64,000 nt of DNA from Cylicocyclus nassatus (lineage: Eukaryota; Nematoda; Chromadorea; Rhabditida; Strongylidae), in assembly GCA_958299035.1 (NCBI GenBank), contig CATQJL010000112.1, forward strand, positions 63,533,823-63,597,822, read 5' to 3'. Positions 49,931 to 62,516 of the stretch are shown piece by piece; position 1 is the first letter of the stretch; each line of letters starts with the position of its first letter. A program made the translations under genes and the position numbers. Below the pieces are notes generated by a model. It saw only the letters and a program-made list of their open reading frames with translations, was not told the DNA's origin and did no database searches.

Positions 49931-50136
49931 TACGTTTTGCATGTACTTCCTTCTTCAACACAGTGCGTACGCCGTCGCCTATAGTTTAGCGCTTCAACGT
50001 AGCAGAAGAATAGCTAGCGTTTTGAAATTTGAAGTGGAGCCCTAACAAAAGCCAGCAGATAGGTCCTTGTTTGTACTGTCACAGAAAACGACAGATATAT
50101 CTCATCGTCTAAGATGGAGGGATTTAACATTCTCAA

Positions 50137-50207
50137 GGCCGAGTGTCTAGTGGTATGATTCTCGCTTTGGGTGCGAGAGGTCCCGGTTTCGATCACCGGC
50201 TCGGCCC
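50137..50207 (+). tRNA. tRNA-Pro-like, G10 deleted
   Basis: G10-deleted class; starts a run of six; next 351 bp on. Confidence 0.6.

Positions 50208-50487
50208 TACTTTTTGTATGTACTTCCTTCTTCAACACAGTGCATACGCCGTCGCCTATAGTTTAGCGCTTCAACGTAACAGAAGAATAGCTAGCATTTT
50301 GAAATTTGAAGTGGAGCCCTCTCAAAAACCAGCAGATAGGTCCTTGTTTGCACATTGCGTTAGGAAGAATTGTAAGATTTGCTTTCGAATCAAGAAATTA
50401 AACTTTTATACTTTTTGGGAACAGTGTTCTCACAGAAGACGAGAGATTTATCTCATCGTCTAAGATGGAGGGATTTAACATTCTCAA

Positions 50488-50558
50488 GGCCGAGTGTCTA
50501 GTGGTATGATTCTCGCTTTGGGTGCGAGAGGTCCCGGTTTCGATCACCGGCTCGGCCC
50488..50558 (+). tRNA. tRNA-Pro-like, G10 deleted
   Basis: G10-deleted class; next 277 bp on. Confidence 0.6.

Positions 50559-50764
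50559 TACGTTTTGCATGTACTTCCTTCTTCAACACAGTGCGTACGC
50601 CGTCGCCTATAGTTTAGCGCTTCAACGTAGCAGAAGAATAGCTAGCGTTTTGAAATTTGAAGTGGAGCCCTAACAAAAGCCAGCAGATAGGTCCTTGTTT
50701 GTACTGTCACAGAAAACGACAGATATATCTCATCGTCTAAGATGGAGGGATTTAACATTCTCAA

Positions 50765-50835
50765 GGCCGAGTGTCTAGTGGTATGATTCTCGCTTTGGGT
50801 GCGAGAGGTCCCGGTTTCGATCACCGGCTCGGCCC
50765..50835 (+). tRNA. tRNA-Pro-like, G10 deleted
   Basis: G10-deleted class; next 351 bp on. Confidence 0.6.

Positions 50836-51115
50836 TACTTTTTGTATGTACTTCCTTCTTCAACACAGTGCATACGCCGTCGCCTATAGTTTAGCGCTTC
50901 AACGTAACAGAAGAATAGCTAGCATTTTGAAATTTGAAGTGGAGCCCTCACAAAAACCAGCAGATAGGTCCTTGTTTGCACATTGCGTTAGGAAGAATTG
51001 TAAGATTTGCTTTCGAATCAAGAAATTAAACTTTTATACTTTTTGGGAACAGTGTTCTCACAGAAGACGAGAGATTTATCTCATCGTCTAAGATGGAGGG
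51101 ATTTAACATTCTCAA

Positions 51116-51186
51116 GGCCGAGTGTCTAGTGGTATGATTCTCGCTTTGGGTGCGAGAGGTCCCGGTTTCGATCACCGGCTCGGCCC
51116..51186 (+). tRNA. tRNA-Pro-like, G10 deleted
   Basis: G10-deleted class; next 280 bp on. Confidence 0.6.

Positions 51187-51395
51187 TACGTTTTGCAGGT
51201 ACTTCCTTCTTCAACGCAGTGCGTACGCCGTCGCCTATAGTTTAGCGCTTCAACGTAGCAGAAGAAGAGCTAGCGTTTTGAAATTTGAAGTAGAGTCCTC
51301 ACAAAAAGCGCCAGCAGATAGGACCTTGTTTGTACTCTCACAGAAAACGACAGATATATCTCATCGTCTAAGATGGAGGGATTTAACATTCTCAA

Positions 51396-51466
51396 GGCCG
51401 AGTGTCTAGTGGTATGATTCTCGCTTTGGGTGCGAGAGGTCCCGGTTTCGATCACCGGCTCGGCCC
51396..51466 (+). tRNA. tRNA-Pro-like, G10 deleted
   Basis: G10-deleted class; next 351 bp on. Confidence 0.6.

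Positions 51467-51746
51467 TACTTTTTGTATGTACTTCCTTCTTCAACACAGT
51501 GCATACGCCGTCGCCTATAGTTTAGCGCTTCAACGTAACAGAAGAATAGCTAGCATTTTGAAATTTGAAGTGGAGCCCTCACAAAAACCAGCAGATAGGT
51601 CCTTGTTTGCACATTGCGTTAGGAAGAATTGTAAGATTTGCTTTCGAATCAAGAAATTAAACTTTTATACTTTTTGGGAACAGTGTTCTCACAGAAGACG
51701 AGAGATTTATCTCATCGTCTAAGATGGAGGGATTTAACATTCTCAA

Positions 51747-51817
51747 GGCCGAGTGTCTAGTGGTATGATTCTCGCTTTGGGTGCGAGAGGTCCCGGTTTC
51801 GATCACCGGCTCGGCCC
51747..51817 (+). tRNA. tRNA-Pro-like, G10 deleted
   Basis: G10-deleted class; ends the run of six; next 280 bp on. Confidence 0.6.

Positions 51818-52026
51818 TACGTTTTGCAGGTACTTCCTTCTTCAACGCAGTGCGTACGCCGTCGCCTATAGTTTAGCGCTTCAACGTAGCAGAAGAAGAG
51901 CTAGCGTTTTGAAATTTGAAGTAGAGTCCTCACAAAAAGCGCCAGCAGATAGGACCTTGTTTGTACTCTCACAGAAAACGACAGATATATCTCATCGTCT
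52001 AAGATGGAGGGATTTAACATTCTCAC

Positions 52027-52098
52027 GGCCGAGTGGTCTAGTGGTATGATTCTCGCTTTGGGTGCGAGAGGTCACGGTTTCGATCACCGGCTCGGCCC
52027..52098 (+). tRNA. tRNA-Pro(UGG), A48 variant
   Basis: A48 T-stem mismatch; next 353 bp on. Confidence 0.75.

Positions 52099-52379
52099 TA
52101 CGTTTTGCATGTACTTCCTTCTTCAACACAGTGCGTACGCCGTCGCCTATAGTTTAGCGCTTCAACGTAACAGAAGAATAGCTTGCATTTTGAAATTTGA
52201 AGTGGAGCCCTAACAAAAGCCAGCAGATAGGTCCTTGTTTGTATATTTCGTTAGGAAGAATTGTAAGATTTGCTTTCGAATCAAGAAATTAAACTTTTTA
52301 GACTTTTTGCGAACAGTGTTCTCACAGAAAACGAGAGATTTATCTAATCGTCTAAGATGAAGGGATTTAACATTCTCAT

Positions 52380-52451
52380 GGCCGAGTGGTCTAGTGGTAT
52401 GATTCTCGCTTTGGGTGCGAGAGGTCCCGGTTTCGATCACCGGCTCGGCCC
52380..52451 (+). 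tRNA. tRNA-Pro(UGG)
   Basis: Consensus copy; next 278 bp on. Confidence 0.85.

Positions 52452-52657
52452 TACGTTTTGCAGGTACTTCCTTCTTCAACGCAGTGCGTACGCCGTCGCC
52501 TATAGTTTAGCGCTTCAACGTAGCAGAAGAATAGCTAGCGTTTTGAAATTTGAAGTGGAGCCCTAACAAAAGCCAGCAGATAGGTCCTTGTTTGTACTGT
52601 CACAGAAAACGACAGATATATCTCATCGTCTAAGATGGAGGGATTTAACATTCTCAA

Positions 52658-52728
52658 GGCCGAGTGTCTAGTGGTATGATTCTCGCTTTGGGTGCGAGAG
52701 GTCCCGGTTTCGATCACCGGCTCGGCCC
52658..52728 (+). tRNA. tRNA-Pro-like, G10 deleted
   Basis: G10-deleted class; next 351 bp on. Confidence 0.6.

Positions 52729-53008
52729 TACTTTTTGTATGTACTTCCTTCTTCAACACAGTGCATACGCCGTCGCCTATAGTTTAGCGCTTCAACGTAA
52801 CAGAAGAATAGCTAGCATTTTGAAATTTGAAGTGGAGCCCTCACAAAAACCAGCAGATAGGTCCTTGTTTGCACATTGCGTTAGGAAGAATTGTAAGATT
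52901 TGCTTTAGAATCAAGAAATTAAACTTTTATACTTTTTGGGAACAGTGTTCTCACAGAAGACGAGAGATTTATCTCATCGTCTAAGATGAAGGGATTTAAC
53001 ATTCTCAC

Positions 53009-53080
53009 GGCCGAGTGGTCTAGTGGTATGATTCTCGCTTTGGGTGCGAGAGGTCCCGGTTTCGATCACCGGCTCGGCCC
53009..53080 (+). tRNA. tRNA-Pro(UGG)
   Basis: Consensus copy; next 278 bp on. Confidence 0.85.

Positions 53081-53286
53081 TACGTTTTGCATGTACTTCC
53101 TTCTTCAACACAGTGCGTACGCCGTCGCCTATAGTTTAGCGCTTCAACGTAGCAGAAGAATAGCTAGCGTTTTGAAATTTGAAGTGGAGCCCTAACAAGA
53201 GCCAGCAGATAGGTCCTTGTTTGTACTGTCACAGAAAACGACAGATATATCTCATCGTCTAAGATGGAGGGATTCAACATTCTCAA

Positions 53287-53358
53287 AGCCGAGTGGTCTA
53301 ATGGTATGATTCTCGCTTTGGGTGCGAGAGGTCCCCGTTTCGATCACCGGCTCGGCCC
53287..53358 (+). tRNA. 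tRNA-Pro-like, A1/A15/C50 variant
   Basis: G1 to A loses the first acceptor pair, G15 to A alters the D loop, and G50 to C gives a C:C clash in the T stem. Probably non-functional. Next 352 bp on. Confidence 0.55.

Positions 53359-53638
53359 TGCTTTTTGTATGTACTTCCTTCTTCAACACAGTGCATACGC
53401 CGTCGCCTATAGTTTAGCGCTTCAACGTAACAGAAGAATAGCTAGCATTTTGAAATTTGAAGTGGAGCCCTCACAAAAACCAGCAGATAGGTCCTTGTTT
53501 GCACATTGCGTTAGGAAGAATTGTAAGATTTGCTTTCGAATCAAGAAATTAAACTTTTAAACTTTTCGGGAACAGTGTTCTCACAGAAGACGAGAGATTT
53601 ATCTCATCGTCTAAGATGAAGGGATTTAACATTCTCAC

Positions 53639-53710
53639 GGCCGAGTGGTCTAGTGCTATGACTCTCGCTTTGGGTGCGAGAGGTCCCGGTTTCGATCACC
53701 GGCTCGGCCC
53639..53710 (+). tRNA. tRNA-Pro(UGG), C18/C24 variant
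   Basis: The second G of the D-loop GG is C; T24 to C turns a D-stem wobble into a G:C pair. Next 278 bp on. Confidence 0.65.

Positions 53711-53796
53711 TACGTTTTGCAGGTACTTCCTTCTTCAACGCAGTGCGTACGCCGTCGCCTATAGTTTAGCGCTTCAACGTAGCAGAAGAATAGCTA

Positions 53797-54042
<246 letters not shown>

Positions 54043-54267
54043 TTAGCGCTTCAACGTAACAGAAGAATAGCTAGCATTTTGAAATTTGAAGTGGAGCCCT
54101 CTCAAAAACCAGCAGATAGGTCCTTGTTTGCACATTGCGTTAGGAAGAATTGTAAGATTTGCTTTCGAATCAAGAAATTAAACTTTTATACTTTTTGGGA
54201 ACAGTGTTCTCACAGAAGACGAGAGATTTATCTCATCGTCTAAGATGGAGGGATTTAACATTCTCAA

Positions 54268-54338
54268 GGCCGAGTGTCTAGTGGTATGATTCTCGCTTTG
54301 GGTGCGAGAGGTCCCGGTTTCGATCACCGGCTCGGCCC
54268..54338 (+). tRNA. tRNA-Pro-like, G10 deleted
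   Basis: G10-deleted class; next 277 bp on. Confidence 0.6.

Positions 54339-54544
54339 TACGTTTTGCATGTACTTCCTTCTTCAACACAGTGCGTACGCCGTCGCCTATAGTTTAGCGC
54401 TTCAACGTAGCAGAAGAATAGCTAGCGTTTTGAAATTTGAAGTGGAGCCCTAACAAAAGCCAGCAGATAGGTCCTTGTTTGTACTGTCACAGAAAACGAC
54501 AGATATATCTCATCGTCTAAGATGGAGGGATTTAACATTCTCAA

Positions 54545-54615
54545 GGCCGAGTGTCTAGTGGTATGATTCTCGCTTTGGGTGCGAGAGGTCCCGGTTTCGA
54601 TCACCGGCTCGGCCC
54545..54615 (+). tRNA. tRNA-Pro-like, G10 deleted
   Basis: G10-deleted class; next 351 bp on. Confidence 0.6.

Positions 54616-54895
54616 TACTTTTTGTATGTACTTCCTTCTTCAACACAGTGCATACGCCGTCGCCTATAGTTTAGCGCTTCAACGTAACAGAAGAATAGCT
54701 AGCATTTTGAAATTTGAAGTGGAGCCCTCACAAAAACCAGCAGATAGGTCCTTGTTTGCACATTGCGTTAGGAAGAATTGTAAGATTTGCTTTCGAATCA
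54801 AGAAATTAAACTTTTATACTTTTTGGGAACAGTGTTCTCACAGAAGACGAGAGATTTATCTCATCGTCTAAGATGGAGGGATTTAACATTCTCAA

Positions 54896-54966
54896 GGCCG
54901 AGTGTCTAGTGGTATGATTCTCGCTTTGGGTGCGAGAGGTCCCGGTTTCGATCACCGGCTCGGCCC
54896..54966 (+). tRNA. tRNA-Pro-like, G10 deleted
   Basis: G10-deleted class; next 280 bp on. Confidence 0.6.

Positions 54967-55175
54967 TACGTTTTGCAGGTACTTCCTTCTTCAACGCAGT
55001 GCGTACGCCGTCGCCTATAGTTTAGCGCTTCAACGTAGCAGAAGAAGAGCTAGCGTTTTGAAATTTGAAGTAGAGTCCTCACAAAAAGCGCCAGCAGATA
55101 GGACCTTGTTTGTACTCTCACAGAAAACGACAGATATATCTCATCGTCTAAGATGGAGGGATTTAACATTCTCAC

Positions 55176-55247
55176 GGCCGAGTGGTCTAGTGGTATGATT
55201 CTCGCTTTGGGTGCGAGAGGTCACGGTTTCGATCACCGGCTCGGCCC
55176..55247 (+). 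tRNA. tRNA-Pro(UGG), A48 variant
   Basis: A48 T-stem mismatch; next 353 bp on. Confidence 0.75.

Positions 55248-55528
55248 TACGTTTTGCATGTACTTCCTTCTTCAACACAGTGCGTACGCCGTCGCCTATA
55301 GTTTAGCGCTTCAACGTAACAGAAGAATAGCTTGCATTTTGAAATTTGAAGTGGAGCCCTAACAAAAGCCAGCAGATAGGTCCTTGTTTGTATATTTCGT
55401 TAGGAAGAATTGTAAGATTTGCTTTCGAATCAAGAAATTAAACTTTTTAGACTTTTTGCGAACAGTGTTCTCACAGAAAACGAGAGATTTATCTAATCGT
55501 CTAAGATGAAGGGATTTAACATTCTCAT

Positions 55529-55600
55529 GGCCGAGTGGTCTAGTGGTATGATTCTCGCTTTGGGTGCGAGAGGTCCCGGTTTCGATCACCGGCTCGGCCC
55529..55600 (+). tRNA. tRNA-Pro(UGG)
   Basis: Consensus copy; next 278 bp on. Confidence 0.85.

Positions 55601-55806
55601 TACGTTTTGCAGGTACTTCCTTCTTCAACGCAGTGCGTACGCCGTCGCCTATAGTTTAGCGCTTCAACGTAGCAGAAGAATAGCTAGCGTTTTGAAATTT
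55701 GAAGTGGAGCCCTAACAAAAGCCAGCAGATAGGTCCTTGTTTGTACTGTCACAGAAAACGACAGATATATCTCATCGTCTAAGATGGAGGGATTTAACAT
55801 TCTCAA

Positions 55807-55877
55807 GGCCGAGTGTCTAGTGGTATGATTCTCGCTTTGGGTGCGAGAGGTCCCGGTTTCGATCACCGGCTCGGCCC
55807..55877 (+). tRNA. tRNA-Pro-like, G10 deleted
   Basis: G10-deleted class; next 351 bp on. Confidence 0.6.

Positions 55878-56157
55878 TACTTTTTGTATGTACTTCCTTC
55901 TTCAACACAGTGCATACGCCGTCGCCTATAGTTTAGCGCTTCAACGTAACAGAAGAATAGCTAGCATTTTGAAATTTGAAGTGGAGCCCTCACAAAAACC
56001 AGCAGATAGGTCCTTGTTTGCACATTGCGTTAGGAAGAATTGTAAGATTTGCTTTAGAATCAAGAAATTAAACTTTTATACTTTTTGGGAACAGTGTTCT
56101 CACAGAAGACGAGAGATTTATCTCATCGTCTAAGATGAAGGGATTTAACATTCTCAC

Positions 56158-56229
56158 GGCCGAGTGGTCTAGTGGTATGATTCTCGCTTTGGGTGCGAGA
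56201 GGTCCCGGTTTCGATCACCGGCTCGGCCC
56158..56229 (+). tRNA. tRNA-Pro(UGG)
   Basis: Consensus copy; next 278 bp on. Confidence 0.85.

Positions 56230-56435
56230 TACGTTTTGCATGTACTTCCTTCTTCAACACAGTGCGTACGCCGTCGCCTATAGTTTAGCGCTTCAACGTA
56301 GCAGAAGAATAGCTAGCGTTTTGAAATTTGAAGTGGAGCCCTAACAAGAGCCAGCAGATAGGTCCTTGTTTGTACTGTCACAGAAAACGACAGATATATC
56401 TCATCGTCTAAGATGGAGGGATTCAACATTCTCAA

Positions 56436-56507
56436 AGCCGAGTGGTCTAATGGTATGATTCTCGCTTTGGGTGCGAGAGGTCCCCGTTTCGATCACCGGC
56501 TCGGCCC
56436..56507 (+). tRNA. tRNA-Pro-like, A1/A15/C50 variant
   Basis: Same triple change as the copy at 53287; next 352 bp on. Confidence 0.55.

Positions 56508-56787
56508 TGCTTTTTGTATGTACTTCCTTCTTCAACACAGTGCATACGCCGTCGCCTATAGTTTAGCGCTTCAACGTAACAGAAGAATAGCTAGCATTTT
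56601 GAAATTTGAAGTGGAGCCCTCACAAAAACCAGCAGATAGGTCCTTGTTTGCACATTGCGTTAGGAAGAATTGTAAGATTTGCTTTCGAATCAAGAAATTA
56701 AACTTTTAAACTTTTCGGGAACAGTGTTCTCACAGAAGACGAGAGATTTATCTCATCGTCTAAGATGAAGGGATTTAACATTCTCAC

Positions 56788-56859
56788 GGCCGAGTGGTCT
56801 AGTGCTATGACTCTCGCTTTGGGTGCGAGAGGTCCCGGTTTCGATCACCGGCTCGGCCC
56788..56859 (+). tRNA. tRNA-Pro(UGG), C18/C24 variant
   Basis: Same as the copy at 53639; next 281 bp on. Confidence 0.65.

Positions 56860-57068
56860 TACGTTTTGCAGGTACTTCCTTCTTCAACGCAGTGCGTACG
56901 CCGTCGCCTATAGTTTAGCGCTTCAACGTAGCAGAAGAAGAGCTAGCGTTTTGAAATTTGAAGTAGAGTCCTCACAAAAAGCGCCAGCAGATAGGACCTT
57001 GTTTGTACTCTCACAGAAAACGACAGATATATCTCATCGTCTAAGATGGAGGGATTTAACATTCTCAC

Positions 57069-57140
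57069 GGCCGAGTGGTCTAGTGGTATGATTCTCGCTT
57101 TGGGTGCGAGAGGTCACGGTTTCGATCACCGGCTCGGCCC
57069..57140 (+). tRNA. tRNA-Pro(UGG), A48 variant
   Basis: Last A48 copy; next 353 bp on. Confidence 0.75.

Positions 57141-57421
57141 TACGTTTTGCATGTACTTCCTTCTTCAACACAGTGCGTACGCCGTCGCCTATAGTTTAGC
57201 GCTTCAACGTAACAGAAGAATAGCTTGCATTTTGAAATTTGAAGTGGAGCCCTAACAAAAGCCAGCAGATAGGTCCTTGTTTGTATATTTCGTTAGGAAG
57301 AATTGTAAGATTTGCTTTCGAATCAAGAAATTAAACTTTTTAGACTTTTTGCGAACAGTGTTCTCACAGAAAACGAGAGATTTATCTAATCGTCTAAGAT
57401 GAAGGGATTTAACATTCTCAT

Positions 57422-57493
57422 GGCCGAGTGGTCTAGTGGTATGATTCTCGCTTTGGGTGCGAGAGGTCCCGGTTTCGATCACCGGCTCGGCCC
57422..57493 (+). tRNA. tRNA-Pro(UGG)
   Basis: Consensus copy; next 278 bp on. 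Confidence 0.85.

Positions 57494-57699
57494 TACGTTT
57501 TGCAGGTACTTCCTTCTTCAACGCAGTGCGTACGCCGTCGCCTATAGTTTAGCGCTTCAACGTAGCAGAAGAATAGCTAGCGTTTTGAAATTTGAAGTGG
57601 AGCCCTAACAAAAGCCAGCAGATAGGTCCTTGTTTGTACTGTCACAGAAAACGACAGATATATCTCATCGTCTAAGATGGAGGGATTTAACATTCTCAA

Positions 57700-57770
57700 G
57701 GCCGAGTGTCTAGTGGTATGATTCTCGCTTTGGGTGCGAGAGGTCCCGGTTTCGATCACCGGCTCGGCCC
57700..57770 (+). tRNA. tRNA-Pro-like, G10 deleted
   Basis: G10-deleted class; next 351 bp on. Confidence 0.6.

Positions 57771-58050
57771 TACTTTTTGTATGTACTTCCTTCTTCAACA
57801 CAGTGCATACGCCGTCGCCTATAGTTTAGCGCTTCAACGTAACAGAAGAATAGCTAGCATTTTGAAATTTGAAGTGGAGCCCTCACAAAAACCAGCAGAT
57901 AGGTCCTTGTTTGCACATTGCGTTAGGAAGAATTGTAAGATTTGCTTTAGAATCAAGAAATTAAACTTTTATACTTTTTGGGAACAGTGTTCTCACAGAA
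58001 GACGAGAGATTTATCTCATCGTCTAAGATGAAGGGATTTAACATTCTCAC

Positions 58051-58122
58051 GGCCGAGTGGTCTAGTGGTATGATTCTCGCTTTGGGTGCGAGAGGTCCCG
58101 GTTTCGATCACCGGCTCGGCCC
58051..58122 (+). tRNA. tRNA-Pro(UGG)
   Basis: Consensus copy; next 278 bp on. Confidence 0.85.

Positions 58123-58328
58123 TACGTTTTGCATGTACTTCCTTCTTCAACACAGTGCGTACGCCGTCGCCTATAGTTTAGCGCTTCAACGTAGCAGAAG
58201 AATAGCTAGCGTTTTGAAATTTGAAGTGGAGCCCTAACAAAAGCCAGCAGATAGGTCCTTGTTTGTACTGTCACAGAAAACGACAGATATATCTCATCGT
58301 CTAAGATGGAGGGATTCAACATTCTCAA

Positions 58329-58400
58329 AGCCGAGTGGTCTAATGGTATGATTCTCGCTTTGGGTGCGAGAGGTCCCGGTTTCGATCACCGGCTCGGCCC
58329..58400 (+). tRNA. tRNA-Pro-like, A1/A15, weak terminator
   Basis: A1 and A15 as at 53287 but the T stem is intact. 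The following T-run is only three T (CTACTTTATG), so termination may fail. Next 281 bp on. Confidence 0.55.

Positions 58401-58577
58401 TACTTTATGTATGTACTTCCTTCTTCAACACAGTGCATACGCCGTCGCCTATAGTTTAGCGCTTCAACGTAACAGAAGAATAGCTAGAGTTTTGAAATTT
58501 GAAGTAGAGTCCTCACAAAAAGCGCCAGCAGACAGGACCTTGTTTGTACTGTCACAGAAAACGACAGATATATCTCA

Positions 58578-58736
<159 letters not shown>

Positions 58737-58961
58737 TTAGCGCTTCAACGTAACAGAAGAATAGCTAGCATTTTGAAATTTGAAGTGGAGCCCTCACAAA
58801 AGCCAGCAGATAGGTCCTTGTTTGCATATTGCGTCAGGAAGAATTGTAAGATTTGCTTTCGAATCAAGAAATTAAACTTTTAAACTTTTTGGGAACAGTG
58901 TTCTCACAGAAGACGAGAGATTTATCTCATCGTCTAAGATGAAGGGATTTAACATTCTCAC

Positions 58962-59033
58962 GGCCGAGTGGTCTAGTGGTATGATTCTCGCTTTGGGTGC
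59001 GAGAGGTCCCCGTTTCGATCACCGGCTCGGCCC
58962..59033 (+). tRNA. tRNA-Pro(UGG), C50 variant
   Basis: C50 variant; next 352 bp on. Confidence 0.65.

Positions 59034-59313
59034 TGCTTTTTGTATGTACTTCCTTCTTCAACACAGTGCATACGCCGTCGCCTATAGTTTAGCGCTTCAA
59101 CGTAACAGAAGAATAGCTAGCATTTTGAAATTTGAAGTGGAGCCCTCACAAAAGCCAGCAGATAGGTCCTTGTTTGCATATTGCGTCAGGAAGAATTGTA
59201 AGATTTGCTTTCGAATCAAGAAATTAAACTTTTAAACTTTTTGGGAACAGTGTTCTCACAGAAGACGAGAGATTTATCTCATCGTCTAAGATGAAGGGAT
59301 TTAACATTCTCAC

Positions 59314-59385
59314 GGCCGAGTGGTCTAGTGCTATGATTCTCGCTTTGGGTGCGAGAGGTCCCGGTTTCGATCACCAGCTCGGCCC
59314..59385 (+). tRNA. tRNA-Pro(UGG), C18/A63 variant
   Basis: D-loop GG is GC, and G63 to A breaks a T-stem pair; next 151 bp on. 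Confidence 0.6.

Positions 59386-59464
59386 TACGTTTTGCGAATA
59401 GTGTTCTCACAGAAAACGAGGGATTTATCTCATCGTCTAAGATGAAGGGATTTAAAATTCTCAC

Positions 59465-59536
59465 GGCCGAGTGGTCTAGTGGTATGATTCTCGCTTTGGG
59501 TGCGAGAGGTCCCGGTTTCGATCACCGGCTCGGCCC
59465..59536 (+). tRNA. tRNA-Pro(UGG)
   Basis: Consensus copy; next 352 bp on. Confidence 0.85.

Positions 59537-59730
59537 TACGTTTTGCAGGTACTTCCTTCTTCAACGCAGTGCGTACGCCGTCGCCTATAGTTTAGCGCTT
59601 CAACGTAACAGAAGAATAGCTAGCATTTTGAAATTTGAAGTGGAGCCCTCACAAAAACCAGCAGATAGGTCCTTGTTTGCACATTGCGTTAGGAAGAATT
59701 GTAAGATTTGCTTTCGAATCAAGAAATTAA

Positions 59731-59901
<171 letters not shown>

Positions 59902-59967
59902 TAGTGTTCTCACAGAAAACGAGGGATTTATCTCATCGTCTAAGATGAAGGGATTTAAAATTCTCAC

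Positions 59968-60039
59968 GGCCGAGTGGTCTAGTGGTATGATTCTCGCTTT
60001 GGGTGCGAGAGGTCCCGGTTTCGATCACCGGCTCGGCCC
59968..60039 (+). tRNA. tRNA-Pro(UGG)
   Basis: Consensus copy; next 281 bp on. Confidence 0.85.

Positions 60040-60216
60040 TACGTTTTGCAGGTACTTCCTTCTTCAACGCAGTGCGTACGCCGTCGCCTATAGTTTAGCG
60101 CTTAAACGTAGCAGAAGAAGAGCTAGCGTTTTGAAATTTGAAGTAGAGTCCTCACAAAAAGCGCCAGCAGATAGGACCTTGTTTGTACTCTCACAGAAAA
60201 CGACAGATATATCTCA

Positions 60217-60375
<159 letters not shown>

Positions 60376-60600
60376 TTAGCGCTTCAACGTAACAGAAGAA
60401 TAGCTTGCATTTTGAAATTTGAAGTGAAGCCCTAACAAAAGCCAGCAGATAGGTCCTTGTTTGTATATTTCGTTAGGAAGAATTGTAAGATTTGCTTTCG
60501 AATCAAGAAATTAAACTTTTAAACTTTTTGGGAACAGTGTTCTCACAGAAGACGAGAGATTTATCTCATCGTCTAAGATGAAGGGATTTAACATTCTCAC

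Positions 60601-60672
60601 GGCCGAGTGGTCTAGTGGTATGATTTTCGCTTTGGGTGCGAGAGGTCCCGGTTTCGATCACCGGCTCGGCCC
60601..60672 (+). tRNA. tRNA-Pro(UGG), T26 variant
   Basis: T:G wobble at the base of the anticodon stem; next 151 bp on. Confidence 0.8.

Positions 60673-60751
60673 TACGTTTTGCGAATAGTGTTCTCACAGA
60701 AAACGAGGGATTTATCTCATCGTCTAAGATGAAGGGATTTAAAATTCTCAC

Positions 60752-60823
60752 GGCCGAGTGGTCTAGTGGTATGATTCTCGCTTTGGGTGCGAGAGGTCCC
60801 GGTTTCGATCACCGGCTCGGCCC
60752..60823 (+). tRNA. tRNA-Pro(UGG)
   Basis: Consensus copy; next 281 bp on. Confidence 0.85.

Positions 60824-61032
60824 TACGTTTTGCATGTACTTCCTTCTTCAACACAGTGGGTACGCCGTCGCCTATAGTTTAGCGCTTCAACGTAGCAGAA
60901 GAAGAGCTAGCGTTTTGAAATTTGAAGTAGAGTCCTCACAGGAAGCGCCAGCAGATAGGGCCTTGTTTGTACTGTCACAGAAAACGACAGATATATCTCA
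61001 TCGTCTAAGATGGAGGGATTTAACATTCTCAA

Positions 61033-61103
61033 GGCCGAGTGTCTAGTGGTATGATTCTCGCTTTGGGTGCGAGAGGTCCCGGTTTCGATCACCGGCTCGG
61101 CCC
61033..61103 (+). tRNA. tRNA-Pro-like, G10 deleted
   Basis: G10-deleted class; next 351 bp on. Confidence 0.6.

Positions 61104-61383
61104 TACTTTTTGTATGTACTTCCTTCTTCAACACAGTGCATACGCCGTCGCCTATAGTTTAGCGCTTCAACGTAACAGAAGAATAGCTAGCATTTTGAAA
61201 TTTGAAGTGGAGCCCTCACAAAAACCAGCAGATAGGTCCTTGTTTGCACATTGCGTTAGGAAGAATTGTAAGATTTGCTTTAGAATCAAGAAATTGAACT
61301 TTTATACTTTTTGGGAACAGTGTTCTCACAGAAGACGAGAGATTTATCTCATCGTCTAAGAAGAAGGGATTTAACATTCTCAC

Positions 61384-61455
61384 GGTCGAGTGGTCTAGTG
61401 GTATGATTCTCGCTTTGGGTGCGAGAGGTCCCGGTTTCGATCACCGGCTCGGCCC
61384..61455 (+). 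tRNA. tRNA-Pro(UGG), T3 variant
   Basis: T:G wobble at acceptor position 3, as at 34100; next 278 bp on. Confidence 0.8.

Positions 61456-61661
61456 TACGTTTTGCATGTACTTCCTTCTTCAACACAGTGCGTACGCCGT
61501 CGCCTATAGTTTAGCGCTTCAACGTAGCAGAAGAATAGCTAGCGTTTTGAAATTTGAAGTGGAGCCCTAACAAAAGCCAGCAGATAGGTCCTTGTTTGTA
61601 CTGTCACAGAAAACGACAGATATATCTCATCGTCTAAGATGGAGGGATTCAACATTCTCAA

Positions 61662-61733
61662 AGCCGAGTGGTCTAATGGTATGATTCTCGCTTTGGGTGC
61701 GAGAGGTCCCGGTTTCGATCACCGGCTCGGCCC
61662..61733 (+). tRNA. tRNA-Pro-like, A1/A15, weak terminator
   Basis: Same tRNA and three-T flank as the copy at 58329; next 352 bp on. Confidence 0.55.

Positions 61734-62013
61734 TACTTTATGTATGTACTTCCTTCTTCAACACAGTGCATACGCCGTCGCCTATAGTTTAGCGCTTCAA
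61801 CGTAACAGAAGAATAGCTAGCATTTTGAAATTTGAAGTGGAGCCCTCACAAAAGCCAGCAGATAGGTCCTTGTTTGCATATTGCGTCAGGAAGAATTGTA
61901 AGATTTGCTTTCGAATCAAGAAATTAAACTTTTAAACATTTTGGGAACAGTGTTCTCACAGAAGACGAGAGATTTATCTCATCGTCTAAGATGAAGGGAT
62001 TTAACATTCTCAC

Positions 62014-62085
62014 GGCCGAGTGGTCTAGTGCTATGATTCTCGCTTTGGGTGCGAGAGGTCCCGGTTTCGATCACCAGCTCGGCCC
62014..62085 (+). tRNA. tRNA-Pro(UGG), C18/A63 variant
   Basis: Same as the copy at 59314; next 151 bp on. Confidence 0.6.

Positions 62086-62164
62086 TACGTTTTGCGAATA
62101 GTGTTCTCACAGAAAACGAGGGATTTATCTCATCGTCTAAGATGAAGGGATTTAAAATTCTCAC

Positions 62165-62236
62165 GGCCGAGTGGTCTAGTGGTATGATTCTCGCTTTGGG
62201 TGCGAGAGGTCCCGGTTTCGATCACCGGCTCGGCCC
62165..62236 (+). 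tRNA. tRNA-Pro(UGG)
   Basis: Consensus copy; next 352 bp on. Confidence 0.85.

Positions 62237-62516
62237 TACGTTTTGCAGGTACTTCCTTCTTCAACGCAGTGCGTACGCCGTCGCCTATAGTTTAGCGCTT
62301 CAACGTAACAGAAGAATAGCTAGCATTTTGAAATTTGAAGTGGAGCCCTCACAAAAACCAGCAGATAGGTCCTTGTTTGCACATTGCGTTAGGAAGAATT
62401 GTAAGATTTGCTTTCGAATCAAGAAATTAAACTTTTAAACTTTTCGGGAACAGTGTTCTCACAGAAGACGAGAGATTTATCTCATCGTCTAAGATGAAGG
62501 GATTTAACATTCTCAC

Larger units (their letters stand above)
50137..52026 (+). repeat. About 630-bp dimers of G10-deleted tRNAs, three copies
   Basis: Distances alternate 351/277, 351/280, 351/280. All six tRNAs here that start between 50137 and 51747 lack one G at position 9/10. Confidence 0.85.
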